Source: Desulfomonile sp. (GTDB lineage Bacteria > Desulfobacterota > Desulfomonilia > Desulfomonilales > Desulfomonilaceae). Taken from it: a DNA stretch of 18,804 bases. Below are positions 1 to 7,579 of the stretch, in pieces. The notes beneath the pieces were generated by a model. The model searched no databases. It worked only from the letters and a program-made list of their open reading frames with translations, and was not told where the DNA came from. A program made the position numbers and the translations under genes. Each line of letters opens with the position of its first letter. Positions within the stretch are counted from its first letter, which is position 1. The stretch spans positions 1-18,804 of the forward strand of contig JAIWNO010000165.1 in the NCBI GenBank assembly GCA_020216785.1. The letters are read 5' to 3'.

Positions 1-58
1 GGGGTGAGGGATATTCGTGCTACGATGGCAGCTTTTGTGCGGATTCTGAGATAGTTTC
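1..58 (-). repeat. Partial copy of a MITE-like repeat, cut by window edge
   Basis: Read on the minus strand, these 58 bases match 11185-11242 at 54 of 58 positions by hand alignment. All four differences are transitions. The match covers the outer end of the element's terminal inverted repeat and runs into its C-rich core. The rest of the copy lies beyond the left edge. It sits just downstream of feoB, between hairpins and whatever gene lies outside the window. No coding potential is visible in it. Confidence 0.85.
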
Positions 59-65
59 CATGTGT

Positions 66-98
66 CGGCCCGGCTTCCGGGCGCACACGCGGGTGCGC
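66..98. other. Overlapping GC-rich hairpins downstream of feoB
   Basis: Two mutually exclusive perfect stems can be read here. One has 6 bp (66-71 with 75-80) and a 3-nt loop. The other has 8 bp (77-84, GGGCGCAC, with 91-98) and a 6-nt loop. They lie about 50-85 nt past the feoB stop, where a transcript end would be expected. Neither is followed by a clear T-run on the minus strand, so a rho-independent terminator is not proven. They may instead be a REP-like element or an RNA-stabilising structure. Confidence 0.45.
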
Positions 99-149
99 CC
101 CTGCACCGGCCATGTTACTCTCTTGCCGACGCATCGGTATAAAATCCTC

Positions 150-2519
150 TTACGACAGACCGAGTCCGAGGAGCGACCCCGCGGTGTGCACCACGAGCGC
201 CACGATGTAAGCCAGAGTTGTTGTGTAGAGCGTGGCGAACGCTGGCCATTTCCAGGTGCCCGTCTCTTTGCGCATCACGACGAGCGTCACGAAGCATGGA
301 GCATAGAACATCACGAACAGGATGAGTGTGAATGCCGTGAGCTTATTCCATCCCGGCTCTTGACTCAGGCGCTCGGACAGGCCCGTCGCTTCTTCCGTTT
401 GGACCTTACCCAGGCTGTAAGCCGTCCCGAGGGTGGAGACCACCACTTCTTTGGCGGCAAATCCCCCCACCAACGCGACATTCGTGCGCCAGTCGAAATT
501 CAGTGGCCTTGTCACCACTTCCAAGGCCATGCCGAGGCGGCCCCCGATGGAGTGGCGCAGCTGTGCGGTCTGCTTCTCGTGCTCGATGGATTCTCGCTCC
601 TTATCGTACCTGTCGTACATCTCTGCTACGGCGGCAACTTGAGGATCTTTGTCTTTGGCGGAGGGAGCCCCCCCCTCGGCAGCCAACACTTCAGCGAGTT
701 TGAAGAATGCAGGGCTTTCTTTCCGCAGTTCGTCGCTGCGGCCCTCTCGGAGCTTGGTGCGGAATTCGACAAATTTATTTATGTCTTTTTCCGACTTGAA
801 GTATCCGCTTACCTCAGGCTCCGCGAGAAATCTTTCAGTCAGAGTGGCGGTCTTCTGCTCGTACTCCTTGGCCTTTTCCTCCGGCAGAGCAGGAAATGTC
901 ATGCAGGCCCATATCAATACCGAAATCGCGAGAATCACCGTTCCCGCTTTCTTGATGTACATCCATGTCCGCTCCCACGTGTGAATGAGAAGCCCTCTGA
1001 GTGTGGGTACGCGATATGGCGGCAGCTCGAGGACGAACGGTGCAGATGGGCCTGCCAGCACCGTTGATCGGATGATCTTGCCGGCGGTGAGCACCATGAC
1101 CCACGAGATCAGGGTGAGCAATAACATCAGCCCCGCCTTGTTTCCTGCAAAAAACGCAGCAATGAGCATCGCGTAAACCGGTAGTTTCGCTCCGCAATTC
1201 ATCAAGGGTATGACGAGGATCGTGGCGAGTCGCTCTTTGGGTTCCCGCAGCGTCCGAGTGGCCATGATGCCCGGCACCGCGCAGCCGCCCGCCAAGCCGC
1301 CTGCAACCAGCAGCGCCAACATGGAAGCGCCGTGCAGCCCGAACCCTCGGAGCACCCGATCGAGCATGAACGCGATACGGGCCATGTATCCGGTATCTTC
1401 GAGGATTGCGATGGCAAAGAACATGAAGGCAATCAGCGGAACAAAGCCGAGCACTCCGCCGACGCCATCGATGATACCGCTGACGATGAGGGACTGGATC
1501 AACCCTTCGGGAATCGCGGCCCGTGCGGCATCGCCAAGCCAGCCGAAAAAGGACTCAAATGCCTTGACAAGCCACTCGCTGCCTTGGAAGGTGAACGCGT
1601 ACACGCCGTAAAGCACAAGAATGAGAATGATCGGACCTAAAAGCCGGTTGGTGAGCACTTTGTCTATCTTCTCACTCAGATAGACCCTATCGGAGGCTTC
1701 CATCCGAACCGATCGTTTCACCAGACCCGAGATGAACCCGTACCGAGCATCGGCGAGGACGATCTCGGGCGGGTCTCCGAACACACCCACCAAGTGGGCC
1801 CGGCTGGCTTCCACCTGCTGAAATACCTTCTCCGTCGAAGCTGCCGCCTCGAGCAAGCCCGCCACTTCGGGATCGCCCTCCAGAAGCTTCATCGCGAACC
1901 ATCGCCGTGACACCGAATTGGCGTCGGGCCGTGCCGTGCTCAGCACTGCCTCGACCTTGGCAATCTCCTCTTCCATTTCAGTGCCATAGCGTACCCGCTG
2001 CTGGCCCGCGCCGCCTTCACCGGTGAGGGCAACCCGCAGCGCAGAGTCCAGGAGGTCCTGGATGCCCACCCCCTTCTTGCCGTTGGTGGCGACGACCGGA
2101 ATCCCGAGCAAATCGGAAAGGCTCCGCTCATTGATGTGAATATTCCGGCCGCGAGCCACGTCGATCATGTTCAGGGCCAGCACCAGCTTGACGCCCATTT
2201 CCATGAGCTGGACCGCGAGATAGAGGTTCCGTTCAAGGTTGGATGCGTCCACCACGTCGATGACCACGTCAGCTCCCGATTCGAGCAGGAAATTCCGCGC
2301 GATAATCTCTTCGACGGAAAGCGCTGTAAGAGAATACGTGCCGGGCAGGTCCACAACATTGACGTCATAGTCACCAATTCTTACTGAGCCTTCCTTCTTT
2401 TCGACGGTCACGCCGGGCCAATTACCAACATGCTGGCGGGCGCCGGTGATTGCATTGAAAATCGTAGTCTTGCCCGCGTTCGGATTACCGGCAAGTGCAA
2501 TGGTTATCTTTTCGGACAT
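150..2519 (-). CDS. feoB: FeoB, ferrous iron transporter
   Basis: Inner-membrane Fe(II) uptake protein with an N-terminal GTPase domain. The G motifs are all visible: G1 GNPNAGKT at residues 11-18, G2 GVTVE at 36-40, G3 DLPG at 57-60, G4 NMID at 117-120, and a G5-like ATNGKKG at 144-150. A hydrophobic half follows from about residue 290 with two Gate regions, carrying GCAVPGIMATRT (412-423) and NCGAKLP (441-447). The 789 residues are close to the usual length (E. coli about 770). A charged stretch of about 110 residues (roughly 545-655) separates the membrane blocks and is longer than I would expect. The start at 2519 has a GAGGAAA ribosome site. It lies 157 bp downstream of feoA on the same strand, and the pair probably forms one transcript. 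No FeoC is visible. The family assignment is certain. Confidence 0.98.
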   Translation of the reverse strand: MSEKITIALAGNPNAGKTTIFNAITGARQHVGNWPGVTVEKKEGSVRIGDYDVNVVDLPGTYSLTALSVEEIIARNFLLESGADVVIDVVDASNLERNLYLAVQLMEMGVKLVLALNMIDVARGRNIHINERSLSDLLGIPVVATNGKKGVGIQDLLDSALRVALTGEGGAGQQRVRYGTEMEEEIAKVEAVLSTARPDANSVSRRWFAMKLLEGDPEVAGLLEAAASTEKVFQQVEASRAHLVGVFGDPPEIVLADARYGFISGLVKRSVRMEASDRVYLSEKIDKVLTNRLLGPIILILVLYGVYAFTFQGSEWLVKAFESFFGWLGDAARAAIPEGLIQSLIVSGIIDGVGGVLGFVPLIAFMFFAIAILEDTGYMARIAFMLDRVLRGFGLHGASMLALLVAGGLAGGCAVPGIMATRTLREPKERLATILVIPLMNCGAKLPVYAMLIAAFFAGNKAGLMLLLTLISWVMVLTAGKIIRSTVLAGPSAPFVLELPPYRVPTLRGLLIHTWERTWMYIKKAGTVILAISVLIWACMTFPALPEEKAKEYEQKTATLTERFLAEPEVSGYFKSEKDINKFVEFRTKLREGRSDELRKESPAFFKLAEVLAAEGGAPSAKDKDPQVAAVAEMYDRYDKERESIEHEKQTAQLRHSIGGRLGMALEVVTRPLNFDWRTNVALVGGFAAKEVVVSTLGTAYSLGKVQTEEATGLSERLSQEPGWNKLTAFTLILFVMFYAPCFVTLVVMRKETGTWKWPAFATLYTTTLAYIVALVVHTAGSLLGLGLS

Positions 2520-2676
2520 GCGATGTTTCCTCGGATTAAGGTCTGATGCACTGGGAGAGGCCGGCCGACACCGGGCGCACGAAGACCGCGCCTAATCACG
2601 ACATCCGGTCGCCCGCGGCTGAACATAGGCGCGCAACCGACCGGAGTAAGTTATGAAGAGTGTTTCCGACGGGTAC

Positions 2677-3033
2677 TCAGGCGGCCTGCTCCGGATTGGT
2701 CATGAGCACGTCGGCCGCTTCGCTCTTCCGCAGAGTCAAATGATATCCCTTGATAACAAGTTCGATGGGATCGGTCAGAGGTGCGAACTTGATCACCTTC
2801 ACCTCCGTTCCCTTAACAAACCCCATTTCCATCAGTCTGAGGCGAAATTCGGGGTCCCCGCACACCTGAACTATGGAACCTTTGTCGCCGGGACGGTAAT
2901 CCGAGAGCCTTGCAGTCCGGCGCGCAAGGCACGTCCCCGCTTCCAGGGCGCCGCAATCGCCGCAATTATCGGGGGAGGGGACCAGAGGATCTCCAGAGTG
3001 GGGGGCAGCCTTATCAACGGCGGATTTTTGCAT
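2677..3033 (-). CDS. feoA: FeoA, SH3-like partner of FeoB, with Cys-rich N-terminal extension
   Basis: Residues about 40-112 are a complete FeoA domain (LSDYRPGDKGSIVQV start, LRLMEMGFVKGTEV core, IELVIKGYHLTLRKSEA end). This small cytosolic SH3-like protein is needed for FeoB activity. At 118 residues it is longer than the usual 75-85 because of a leader of about 40 residues containing C24-x2-C27-x7-C35. That pattern could bind iron, zinc or a cluster, but this is inference. The start codon (3033-3031) sits inside the first unit of a 19-bp tandem duplication. The second unit supplies another out-of-frame ATG just upstream. A GAGG motif about 6 nt before the ATG serves as ribosome site. It is the first gene of the feo operon. 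Confidence 0.95.
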   Translation of the reverse strand: MQKSAVDKAAPHSGDPLVPSPDNCGDCGALEAGTCLARRTARLSDYRPGDKGSIVQVCGDPEFRLRLMEMGFVKGTEVKVIKFAPLTDPIELVIKGYHLTLRKSEAADVLMTNPEQAA

Positions 3034-3064
3034 GAGGGGCCTCGTTTTGCATGAGGGGCCTCGT
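3026..3064. repeat. 19-bp tandem duplication over the feoA start
   Basis: The 20-mer at 3026-3045 recurs exactly at 3045-3064, a period of 19 bp. On the minus strand each unit holds a GAGG ribosome site, a partial palindrome (GAGG/CCTC) and an ATG. The promoter-proximal ATG (3052-3050) is out of frame with feoA because 19 is not a multiple of 3. The feoA ATG is in the other unit. Confidence 0.9.
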
Positions 3065-3104
3065 CAGGATGTCGATTCTACCTTCGTTAGTCTCATCGAA
3101 TATA

Positions 3105-3133
3105 TGTTTAAACTCCAACGGGTCTGTTGTCAA
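3105..3133 (-). promoter_or_regulatory. Predicted promoter of feoAB
   Basis: On the minus strand a perfect -35 TTGACA (3133-3128) is followed after 17 bp by TAAACA (3110-3105), with further TATATT just downstream. Surrounding sequence is AT-rich compared with the rest of the window. Transcription would start near 3098, about 65 nt before the feoA ATG. I could not recognise a convincing Fur or DtxR/IdeR box, although iron control would be expected for these genes. Confidence 0.6.
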
Positions 3134-3268
3134 GAAGATTTTTTTTGCGACAACTCAACCATTTGCCATAAAGCCGCCGGACTTGCGATGTAGTATACTG
3201 GCCGTGTCTTCCGTTACCGACGCGGCAGGAAAAAGTACGGCCGATTCTTTACCCGGAGGGCCTATCAA

Positions 3269-4192
3269 ATGGCCGATTCATTCAATGCTTATACCACCAC
3301 ATCGCCCGAAGCCCCGACCGATGCTTCGTTTCCCAGGCAGCTCGCGGAAGGCCTCTGGGTGTTGGGCAACCCATACTTTCATCTGTTTCTCGTGAAGGGC
3401 GAGCAGGCCGCAGCGCTCGTTGAAGTGGGGGTCTCCGCGATCGTCGATGATGTGATTCGCCAGTTGGACGAGCTACGCGTCGAACCCCACTTCCTCATCG
3501 TGACTCACCCGCACCCGGACCATCTTACCGGTCTGGCCGGTCTCAGGGAACGATACCGCGACGCTCTCGTGGTGGTGGGGGAGGGGACGCTTGAGTTCCT
3601 TGCCCACCCCAGCGCGTGGGAGTCCATCATCGCTGAAGACAAAGTGATGGGACAGTTTCTTGCGTCACGCGGGTTTCGGCCGGGACGGCCTCCAATCGAG
3701 GAATTGCCTCACGTGGGCGACGCTCTCGTCGCCGCGGACCACGACGAAATGGACTTGGGCGGCCGGACGTTGCGATTTCTGGAAGCAAAAGGGCACGCGC
3801 CGGGGAACATCACGGTGTACGTGCCCGAGATCGAGGCAGTTCTTGCGTCCGACTCGATGGGCTTCAGTTTTCCACAGCGGGGCTTTTATCCGATCTTTTT
3901 CACGAGCTTCTCGGGCTACGTCGCAACGATCGATCGTCTCGCCGCGCTCAGGCCACGGATCCTCGGTACGGCTCACCAGGGACCGAGGAGTGACGCGGAG
4001 GCGATCCGGGCACTGGAAGAAGCCCGCAAACATGCGGTCGCAATGCGGGACCGGATTCGCGCGGACAACCGCGATCCGGACACAATTGCACAGGCTCTTT
4101 TCGATGAATGGTACTCCGATGTGTTTTTGCTCTATTCGCCCGAAAACATCCTTGGCTGCTGCCGACTGCTGGTGAAGCGGTCCAAGGAGTAA
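3269..4192 (+). CDS. MBL-fold metallo-hydrolase
   Basis: A 307-residue member of the metallo-beta-lactamase fold superfamily. The metal-binding signature HPHPDH is at residues 80-85 (H80, H82, D84, H85). Further ligand candidates are H176 (GHAPGN), D195 (ASDSMG) and H236 (TAHQG), so both metal sites appear intact. The layout resembles the glyoxalase II-like hydrolases, but the substrate cannot be read from sequence. There is no signal peptide, so it is probably cytosolic. A GGAGGG ribosome site at 3255-3260, 8 nt before the ATG, supports the start. A TATACT -10-like hexamer (3194-3199) lies upstream but lacks a clear -35. A small unknown gene follows after 9 bp and is probably cotranscribed. 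Confidence 0.92.
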   Translation: MADSFNAYTTTSPEAPTDASFPRQLAEGLWVLGNPYFHLFLVKGEQAAALVEVGVSAIVDDVIRQLDELRVEPHFLIVTHPHPDHLTGLAGLRERYRDALVVVGEGTLEFLAHPSAWESIIAEDKVMGQFLASRGFRPGRPPIEELPHVGDALVAADHDEMDLGGRTLRFLEAKGHAPGNITVYVPEIEAVLASDSMGFSFPQRGFYPIFFTSFSGYVATIDRLAALRPRILGTAHQGPRSDAEAIRALEEARKHAVAMRDRIRADNRDPDTIAQALFDEWYSDVFLLYSPENILGCCRLLVKRSKE

Positions 4193-4201
4193 GGTGCCGC
4201 G

Positions 4202-4510
4202 ATGGACTTCAGGGCGATCCAAATTCTCTGCATGACCGTATCCACGCTGATGGACGAAATGACCTGGAGCGCCTACGGCTCACCCGATCTTCACACACCG
4301 GTGGTAGTAACCCCTGAAGATTGCCACCGACTCGACCTGCTTCTCGACATCATGGGGACGCTGACACGGATGATGGACACCCGGATCACTTTCATCACCA
4401 CTGAGGGAAAAGTGATCCGGGAATGGATAGAACGGATTCTGGAAATCGGCAGCCGGTACCGCCGGGAACTGGATGCGCTGGAGAGAATTGAGAAGAAGGT
4501 AACGCCGTAG
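4202..4510 (+). CDS. Small helical protein of unknown function
   Basis: A 102-residue protein starting 9 bp after the MBL hydrolase. Its ribosome site (AAGGAG) overlaps the end of that gene, which suggests translation within the same operon. It has no signal peptide or membrane segment. The sequence is rich in Met, Leu, Arg and Glu, and the second half (about residues 38-98) looks like long amphipathic helices. I do not recognise a family. Coupling suggests a partner or regulator of the preceding hydrolase, but this rests on position only. Confidence 0.7.
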   Translation: MDFRAIQILCMTVSTLMDEMTWSAYGSPDLHTPVVVTPEDCHRLDLLLDIMGTLTRMMDTRITFITTEGKVIREWIERILEIGSRYRRELDALERIEKKVTP

Positions 4511-4680
4511 GCGGCAGGTCCCGGTCGAGCATTGTTTCTTATGGGTTTCTTATGGGAAGATGAATTTGCGGCCTGTTTGTCATCTCTTCAATCAAGGTCT
4601 CTGTCAATCAAGTAGAGCTAATCGATTCAGGCGTGCGTTTATGGCAGTTGCCAAGAATAATTTCCGATTGATTTCTCCAG

Positions 4681-4753
4681 GGTGTCGGGAGGCCCCGTTC
4701 ACTTCGAGCGACGCAAGGCCGTCGAATCTTCGTTCACGGGACCTCCCGACACC
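4681..4753. repeat. Inverted repeat, 12-bp perfect outer arms
   Basis: GGTGTCGGGAGG at 4681-4692 is exactly inverted at 4742-4753. After one mismatch a further 5 bp (CCCGT) also pair. The loop of about 40 nt contains a weaker internal TTCGA/TCGAA pairing. It could form a cruciform or a long RNA hairpin on either strand, like REP or MITE elements. No second copy was seen in this window. Confidence 0.8.
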
Positions 4754-4754
4754 C

Positions 4755-4789
4755 GCCAAAAGACCCGCGATTCGGTCGGAACTTTTGGC
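4755..4789. repeat. Adjacent 8-bp inverted repeat
   Basis: GCCAAAAG (4755-4762) is exactly inverted at 4782-4789 with a 19-nt loop that has a further CCG/CGG pairing. It begins one base after the preceding palindrome ends. The two hairpins may therefore be parts of one structured element of about 110 bp. Confidence 0.65.
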
Positions 4790-5022
4790 AACTGCTATAT
4801 GTTGGCGCCGGTGGGAGGCTCGGGTAGAGCGGGGATAAATTTTTCCTCTGCAATCCTTCGTGCCTCGATTGGAACCGATCGTGGAGTTTTGAGACCGCTT
4901 CTGAAGCATATGGCTACTCACGTTACGCCCTTCGGGCAAGGACTTCCCTCCCAAGCCCGGGAGTTAACGAATCCTATGGCATGCCCGCTTGCAACTGAGA
5001 TCTTCCAGAAAAATAGCGGCCT

Positions 5023-7482
5023 CTATTCCGCCAGTCTTTCCAGGTTCTGCTTCGCACCCGCGTGGTCCGCGTCCATACTCAGCGCCTTCCGAAACTGGTC
5101 TTCCGCTTCAGAGCGCCTGCCTAATTGCGCGAGCGCAACGCCGAGCGCATTGTACAACTCCGCGTTGTCCCCCATTTGTGACAGGGCCTTCCGGAGGGCT
5201 TCGGCAGCCTCCGCAGGCTGTCCCACGGTCAGCAGCGCTGCCCCGAGATTCGCATAGGCTTCCGCGAAGTCCGGCTTGAGCTGGATCGTTCGCTTGTAAT
5301 GCTGTACCGCTTCCTCACCGCGACCGGCTTTGAGCAATGCGTTTGCAAGATTGCGGTGCACGTCTGCGGCGTTCGGCACAAGTCGGGAGGCGCGAGCATA
5401 GTGCTCGATCGCTCCGTCGGTATCTCCGGTTTCTTCCAGGACCCGAGCGAGATTGTTTGCCGCAGAACCGCTCGACGGATCCAGTGAGACGGCCCTCTTC
5501 AGCATTTCGCCGGCAGCGGGGAAGTTACCGGACTGTTTGAGCGCCATGCCGAGGCTTTCGTACGCGGCTGAGAGCCCGGGGTGAGCTTCGATCGCCTTAC
5601 GCAATGCAGCCACCGCGGCCGGAAGGTCGCCGCTCTCTTTCAGGACCATTCCGAGGCGCAAATACGCATCCGGAAGGTGCGGCTCGGCTTCCGTTGCGAG
5701 ACGATACTCCTTCGCGGCCCCAGCGAGGTCGCCCCTCTTTTCCAATTCCGCGCCAAGGTTCACCCGTACCGCGGCAATACGGGGAGCGATCTCAACTGCG
5801 CGACGGTAGAGCTTGAGCGCTTCCCCGGAACGGTCGGTCTTATCCAGTGCCAATCCCAGCTGTAAAAGCGCCATTGCAGCGGAGTGGCGGTCCGTGGCCG
5901 CGATTGAAACAAGCCGGTCAGCCACTGCATCGACATTGGCCGGCGATAGGTCAGCTTCGCCGGGGGCGCTCGCTTGGCTCGAAACAAGCTGGTTGCGCGC
6001 ATCCAGGTATGGTCTGCTCAAGACTTCGACTGCCTCTTGGAGCCGGCCCGAGGCGATAAGCTGCCCGCTGTAGTTGATGATGATATCGAGGTACGGCGCA
6101 CGCTGTACGGCGTCCGAAAACCGGGGCAACATCGAGTACGCAGTCTGCCAGAAATTAAGCGGCCTCCAGGCCCGGGCATGATTGAGCGTCTGATCGGCGA
6201 ATGCCACGAGGGCGGCGATGCTCGCGGAAACGAGCGCGACCTGAGCCGTCCGAGCGACCGCCGGCTTGCGGCTGCCGACTGCTTCTGCGGCCACCCAACC
6301 GAATACGATAAGCACGCCGGCCATGGGAAGAATCGCTCGGTATCCGAAGTACAGATACTGCGGGATAAGGAGTGATTCCGGCATAGGAGTTACCAGGAAG
6401 AACAGGATACCGAATGCAGCGAGCGGGTACCGTCGCCGGATCGCCAATGCGACCACGAACAGGATCGCTGCACCGATGCAGGCAAACATTGTAATCGGAG
6501 GGTCCCACAGAGACCTGGAAATGATCTCCGCCCTGATGAACGTAAGCGTTTGAGCAAACGGCGCCACGATCATCCAGAGGTACGTGAACAGCTCCCGGCA
6601 TGCTGTCATCGCTACCTCGCCAACGGCAATACCACCCTCGCGGTAATACGCGGCCACTCGTGTCAGGATACCGGGTGGGTGCTCGCTTTGCGCCGCATGG
6701 AGAGCAAGAGTGGTAATACCGGAAACCACTACGGCAGGAAGAGCGATAAGCGCAAGGACGAGACACCTTTTGGCGAACTCTCTGAGGCTTTGCCGAAAGA
6801 TCGTAATCTCGGCCGCGGCGGCCACAATGGGAAACGTGACCACGTTCTCTTTGGTTAACAGGCCGCCAAGAAACAAGACCGCCGTGACCGCATATCCAGC
6901 GACGGGGTCCCGGAACCGGCCGGAACGGGCCGCCACGTACGCTGCAAGCGCCCCATAGGAGAAAAGGCAAGCGAGGATCGCCTCCCTCTGCCAGATGTAG
7001 AGTACCACAAATGTTTGCATGGGATGCGCAACAAAGAGGAGCGCCAAGACAAGGGCGATGGCCTTCTTTTGTGATTGAGATGCATTCGTACAGACCCCTG
7101 GAGCGGTCAAAAGGGCCAGGACCAGATACAGCAGCGCTAATCCCGCTCCTGCGAGCATCATGGCATTCACGAACCGAAACGCGGCCGGCGCCATACCCGC
7201 AACTTTGTAGTTCGCATAGAGCGTGGCCATGAAAAGAGGGCGCGCGGGCACGATGCCGAGCACATCCACGAGGCTGTTCCGCGCATATATGTAGGCCTTT
7301 TGCTGGATCCAGCCGTACCCGTCGTAAACCATCGGCGACTGAAAACCCTCATAATGCAACCCCGCCACGATCGCCAGGAAGCCGAGAAATATTAGCGCGG
7401 TCGCTCCCGGAGAGAGATAGCGGGCTTGCCGGTCAGGCTGACTCGTGTCACACGACGAAGATTTCAAAGATGTTACGACCAT
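5023..7482 (-). CDS. GT-C-like membrane protein with C-terminal TPR domain
   Basis: Polytopic inner-membrane protein (about a dozen hydrophobic segments between residues 44 and 450 of the longest frame) followed by about eight 34-residue TPR units (roughly 553-836). The motifs HPMQTFVVLYIWQRE (170-184) and TKENVVTFP (227-235), with an acidic VYDGYGW in the first loop, match the bacterial relatives of TMTC-type (transmembrane plus TPR) GT-C glycosyltransferases. These are thought to use polyprenyl-phosphate sugars outside the membrane; sugar and target are unknown. The open frame extends to an ATG at 7533, but those 17 codons lie inside an intergenic palindrome. The ATG at 7482 (MVVTSLKSS, 819 aa) is therefore preferred, although neither start has a good ribosome site. 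It is last in the minus-strand operon, after a methyltransferase. Confidence 0.85.
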   Translation of the reverse strand: MVVTSLKSSSCDTSQPDRQARYLSPGATALIFLGFLAIVAGLHYEGFQSPMVYDGYGWIQQKAYIYARNSLVDVLGIVPARPLFMATLYANYKVAGMAPAAFRFVNAMMLAGAGLALLYLVLALLTAPGVCTNASQSQKKAIALVLALLFVAHPMQTFVVLYIWQREAILACLFSYGALAAYVAARSGRFRDPVAGYAVTAVLFLGGLLTKENVVTFPIVAAAAEITIFRQSLREFAKRCLVLALIALPAVVVSGITTLALHAAQSEHPPGILTRVAAYYREGGIAVGEVAMTACRELFTYLWMIVAPFAQTLTFIRAEIISRSLWDPPITMFACIGAAILFVVALAIRRRYPLAAFGILFFLVTPMPESLLIPQYLYFGYRAILPMAGVLIVFGWVAAEAVGSRKPAVARTAQVALVSASIAALVAFADQTLNHARAWRPLNFWQTAYSMLPRFSDAVQRAPYLDIIINYSGQLIASGRLQEAVEVLSRPYLDARNQLVSSQASAPGEADLSPANVDAVADRLVSIAATDRHSAAMALLQLGLALDKTDRSGEALKLYRRAVEIAPRIAAVRVNLGAELEKRGDLAGAAKEYRLATEAEPHLPDAYLRLGMVLKESGDLPAAVAALRKAIEAHPGLSAAYESLGMALKQSGNFPAAGEMLKRAVSLDPSSGSAANNLARVLEETGDTDGAIEHYARASRLVPNAADVHRNLANALLKAGRGEEAVQHYKRTIQLKPDFAEAYANLGAALLTVGQPAEAAEALRKALSQMGDNAELYNALGVALAQLGRRSEAEDQFRKALSMDADHAGAKQNLERLAE

Positions 7483-7492
7483 TGGGCAGGCA

Positions 7493-7549
7493 TGGTGGGG
7501 CAGGCGTCTCGCCTGTCCAAGGATGACAGGCAAGATGCCCGTCCCGCCA
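7493..7549. repeat. Palindromic intergenic repeat (25-bp arms)
   Basis: Arms 7493-7517 and 7525-7549 are inverted copies agreeing at 20 of 25 positions. All five differences are transitions, so G-U pairs would keep an RNA hairpin intact. The loop is 7 nt. This GGCAGGCG...CGCCTGTC type is a familiar dispersed intergenic repeat in many genomes. It fills most of the gap between the second methyltransferase gene and the TPR membrane gene. Confidence 0.8.
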
Positions 7550-7579
7550 AAAAGAAACTTGATTCACGCTCCATTGGCG

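Larger units (their letters stand above)
4511..5022. other. 512-bp non-coding gap with repeats
   Basis: The open frames here have no recognisable product and no good ribosome sites. The gap holds an 11-bp tandem duplication (4535-4545 and 4546-4556), a long inverted repeat (4681-4753), a second inverted repeat (4755-4789), and short hairpins near 4930-4972. It separates a plus-strand operon end from the 3' end of a minus-strand operon. Little regulatory signal is therefore expected, and it may be remnant mobile or structured-RNA sequence. No clear terminator with a T-run was found for either operon. Confidence 0.6.

Noticed and set aside
60..1067. Long plus-strand frame of 335 codons
   Set aside because: It lies antisense to feoB, has Cys/His/Arg-rich low-quality composition, and no ribosome site. 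It is a shadow of the high-GC feoB gene.
3090..3115. Possible Fur/DtxR box near the feo promoter
   Set aside because: The AT-rich sequence has only weak symmetry and no convincing match to either consensus.
4604..4954. 116-codon minus-strand frame across the inverted repeats
   Set aside because: It runs through both palindromes, has no ribosome site and no recognisable domain; better explained as repeat DNA.
6155..6970. Minus-strand frame of 271 codons inside the TPR membrane gene
   Set aside because: It is a +1 shadow frame of the GT-C gene on the same strand; the GT-C frame has the recognisable motifs and spans it completely.
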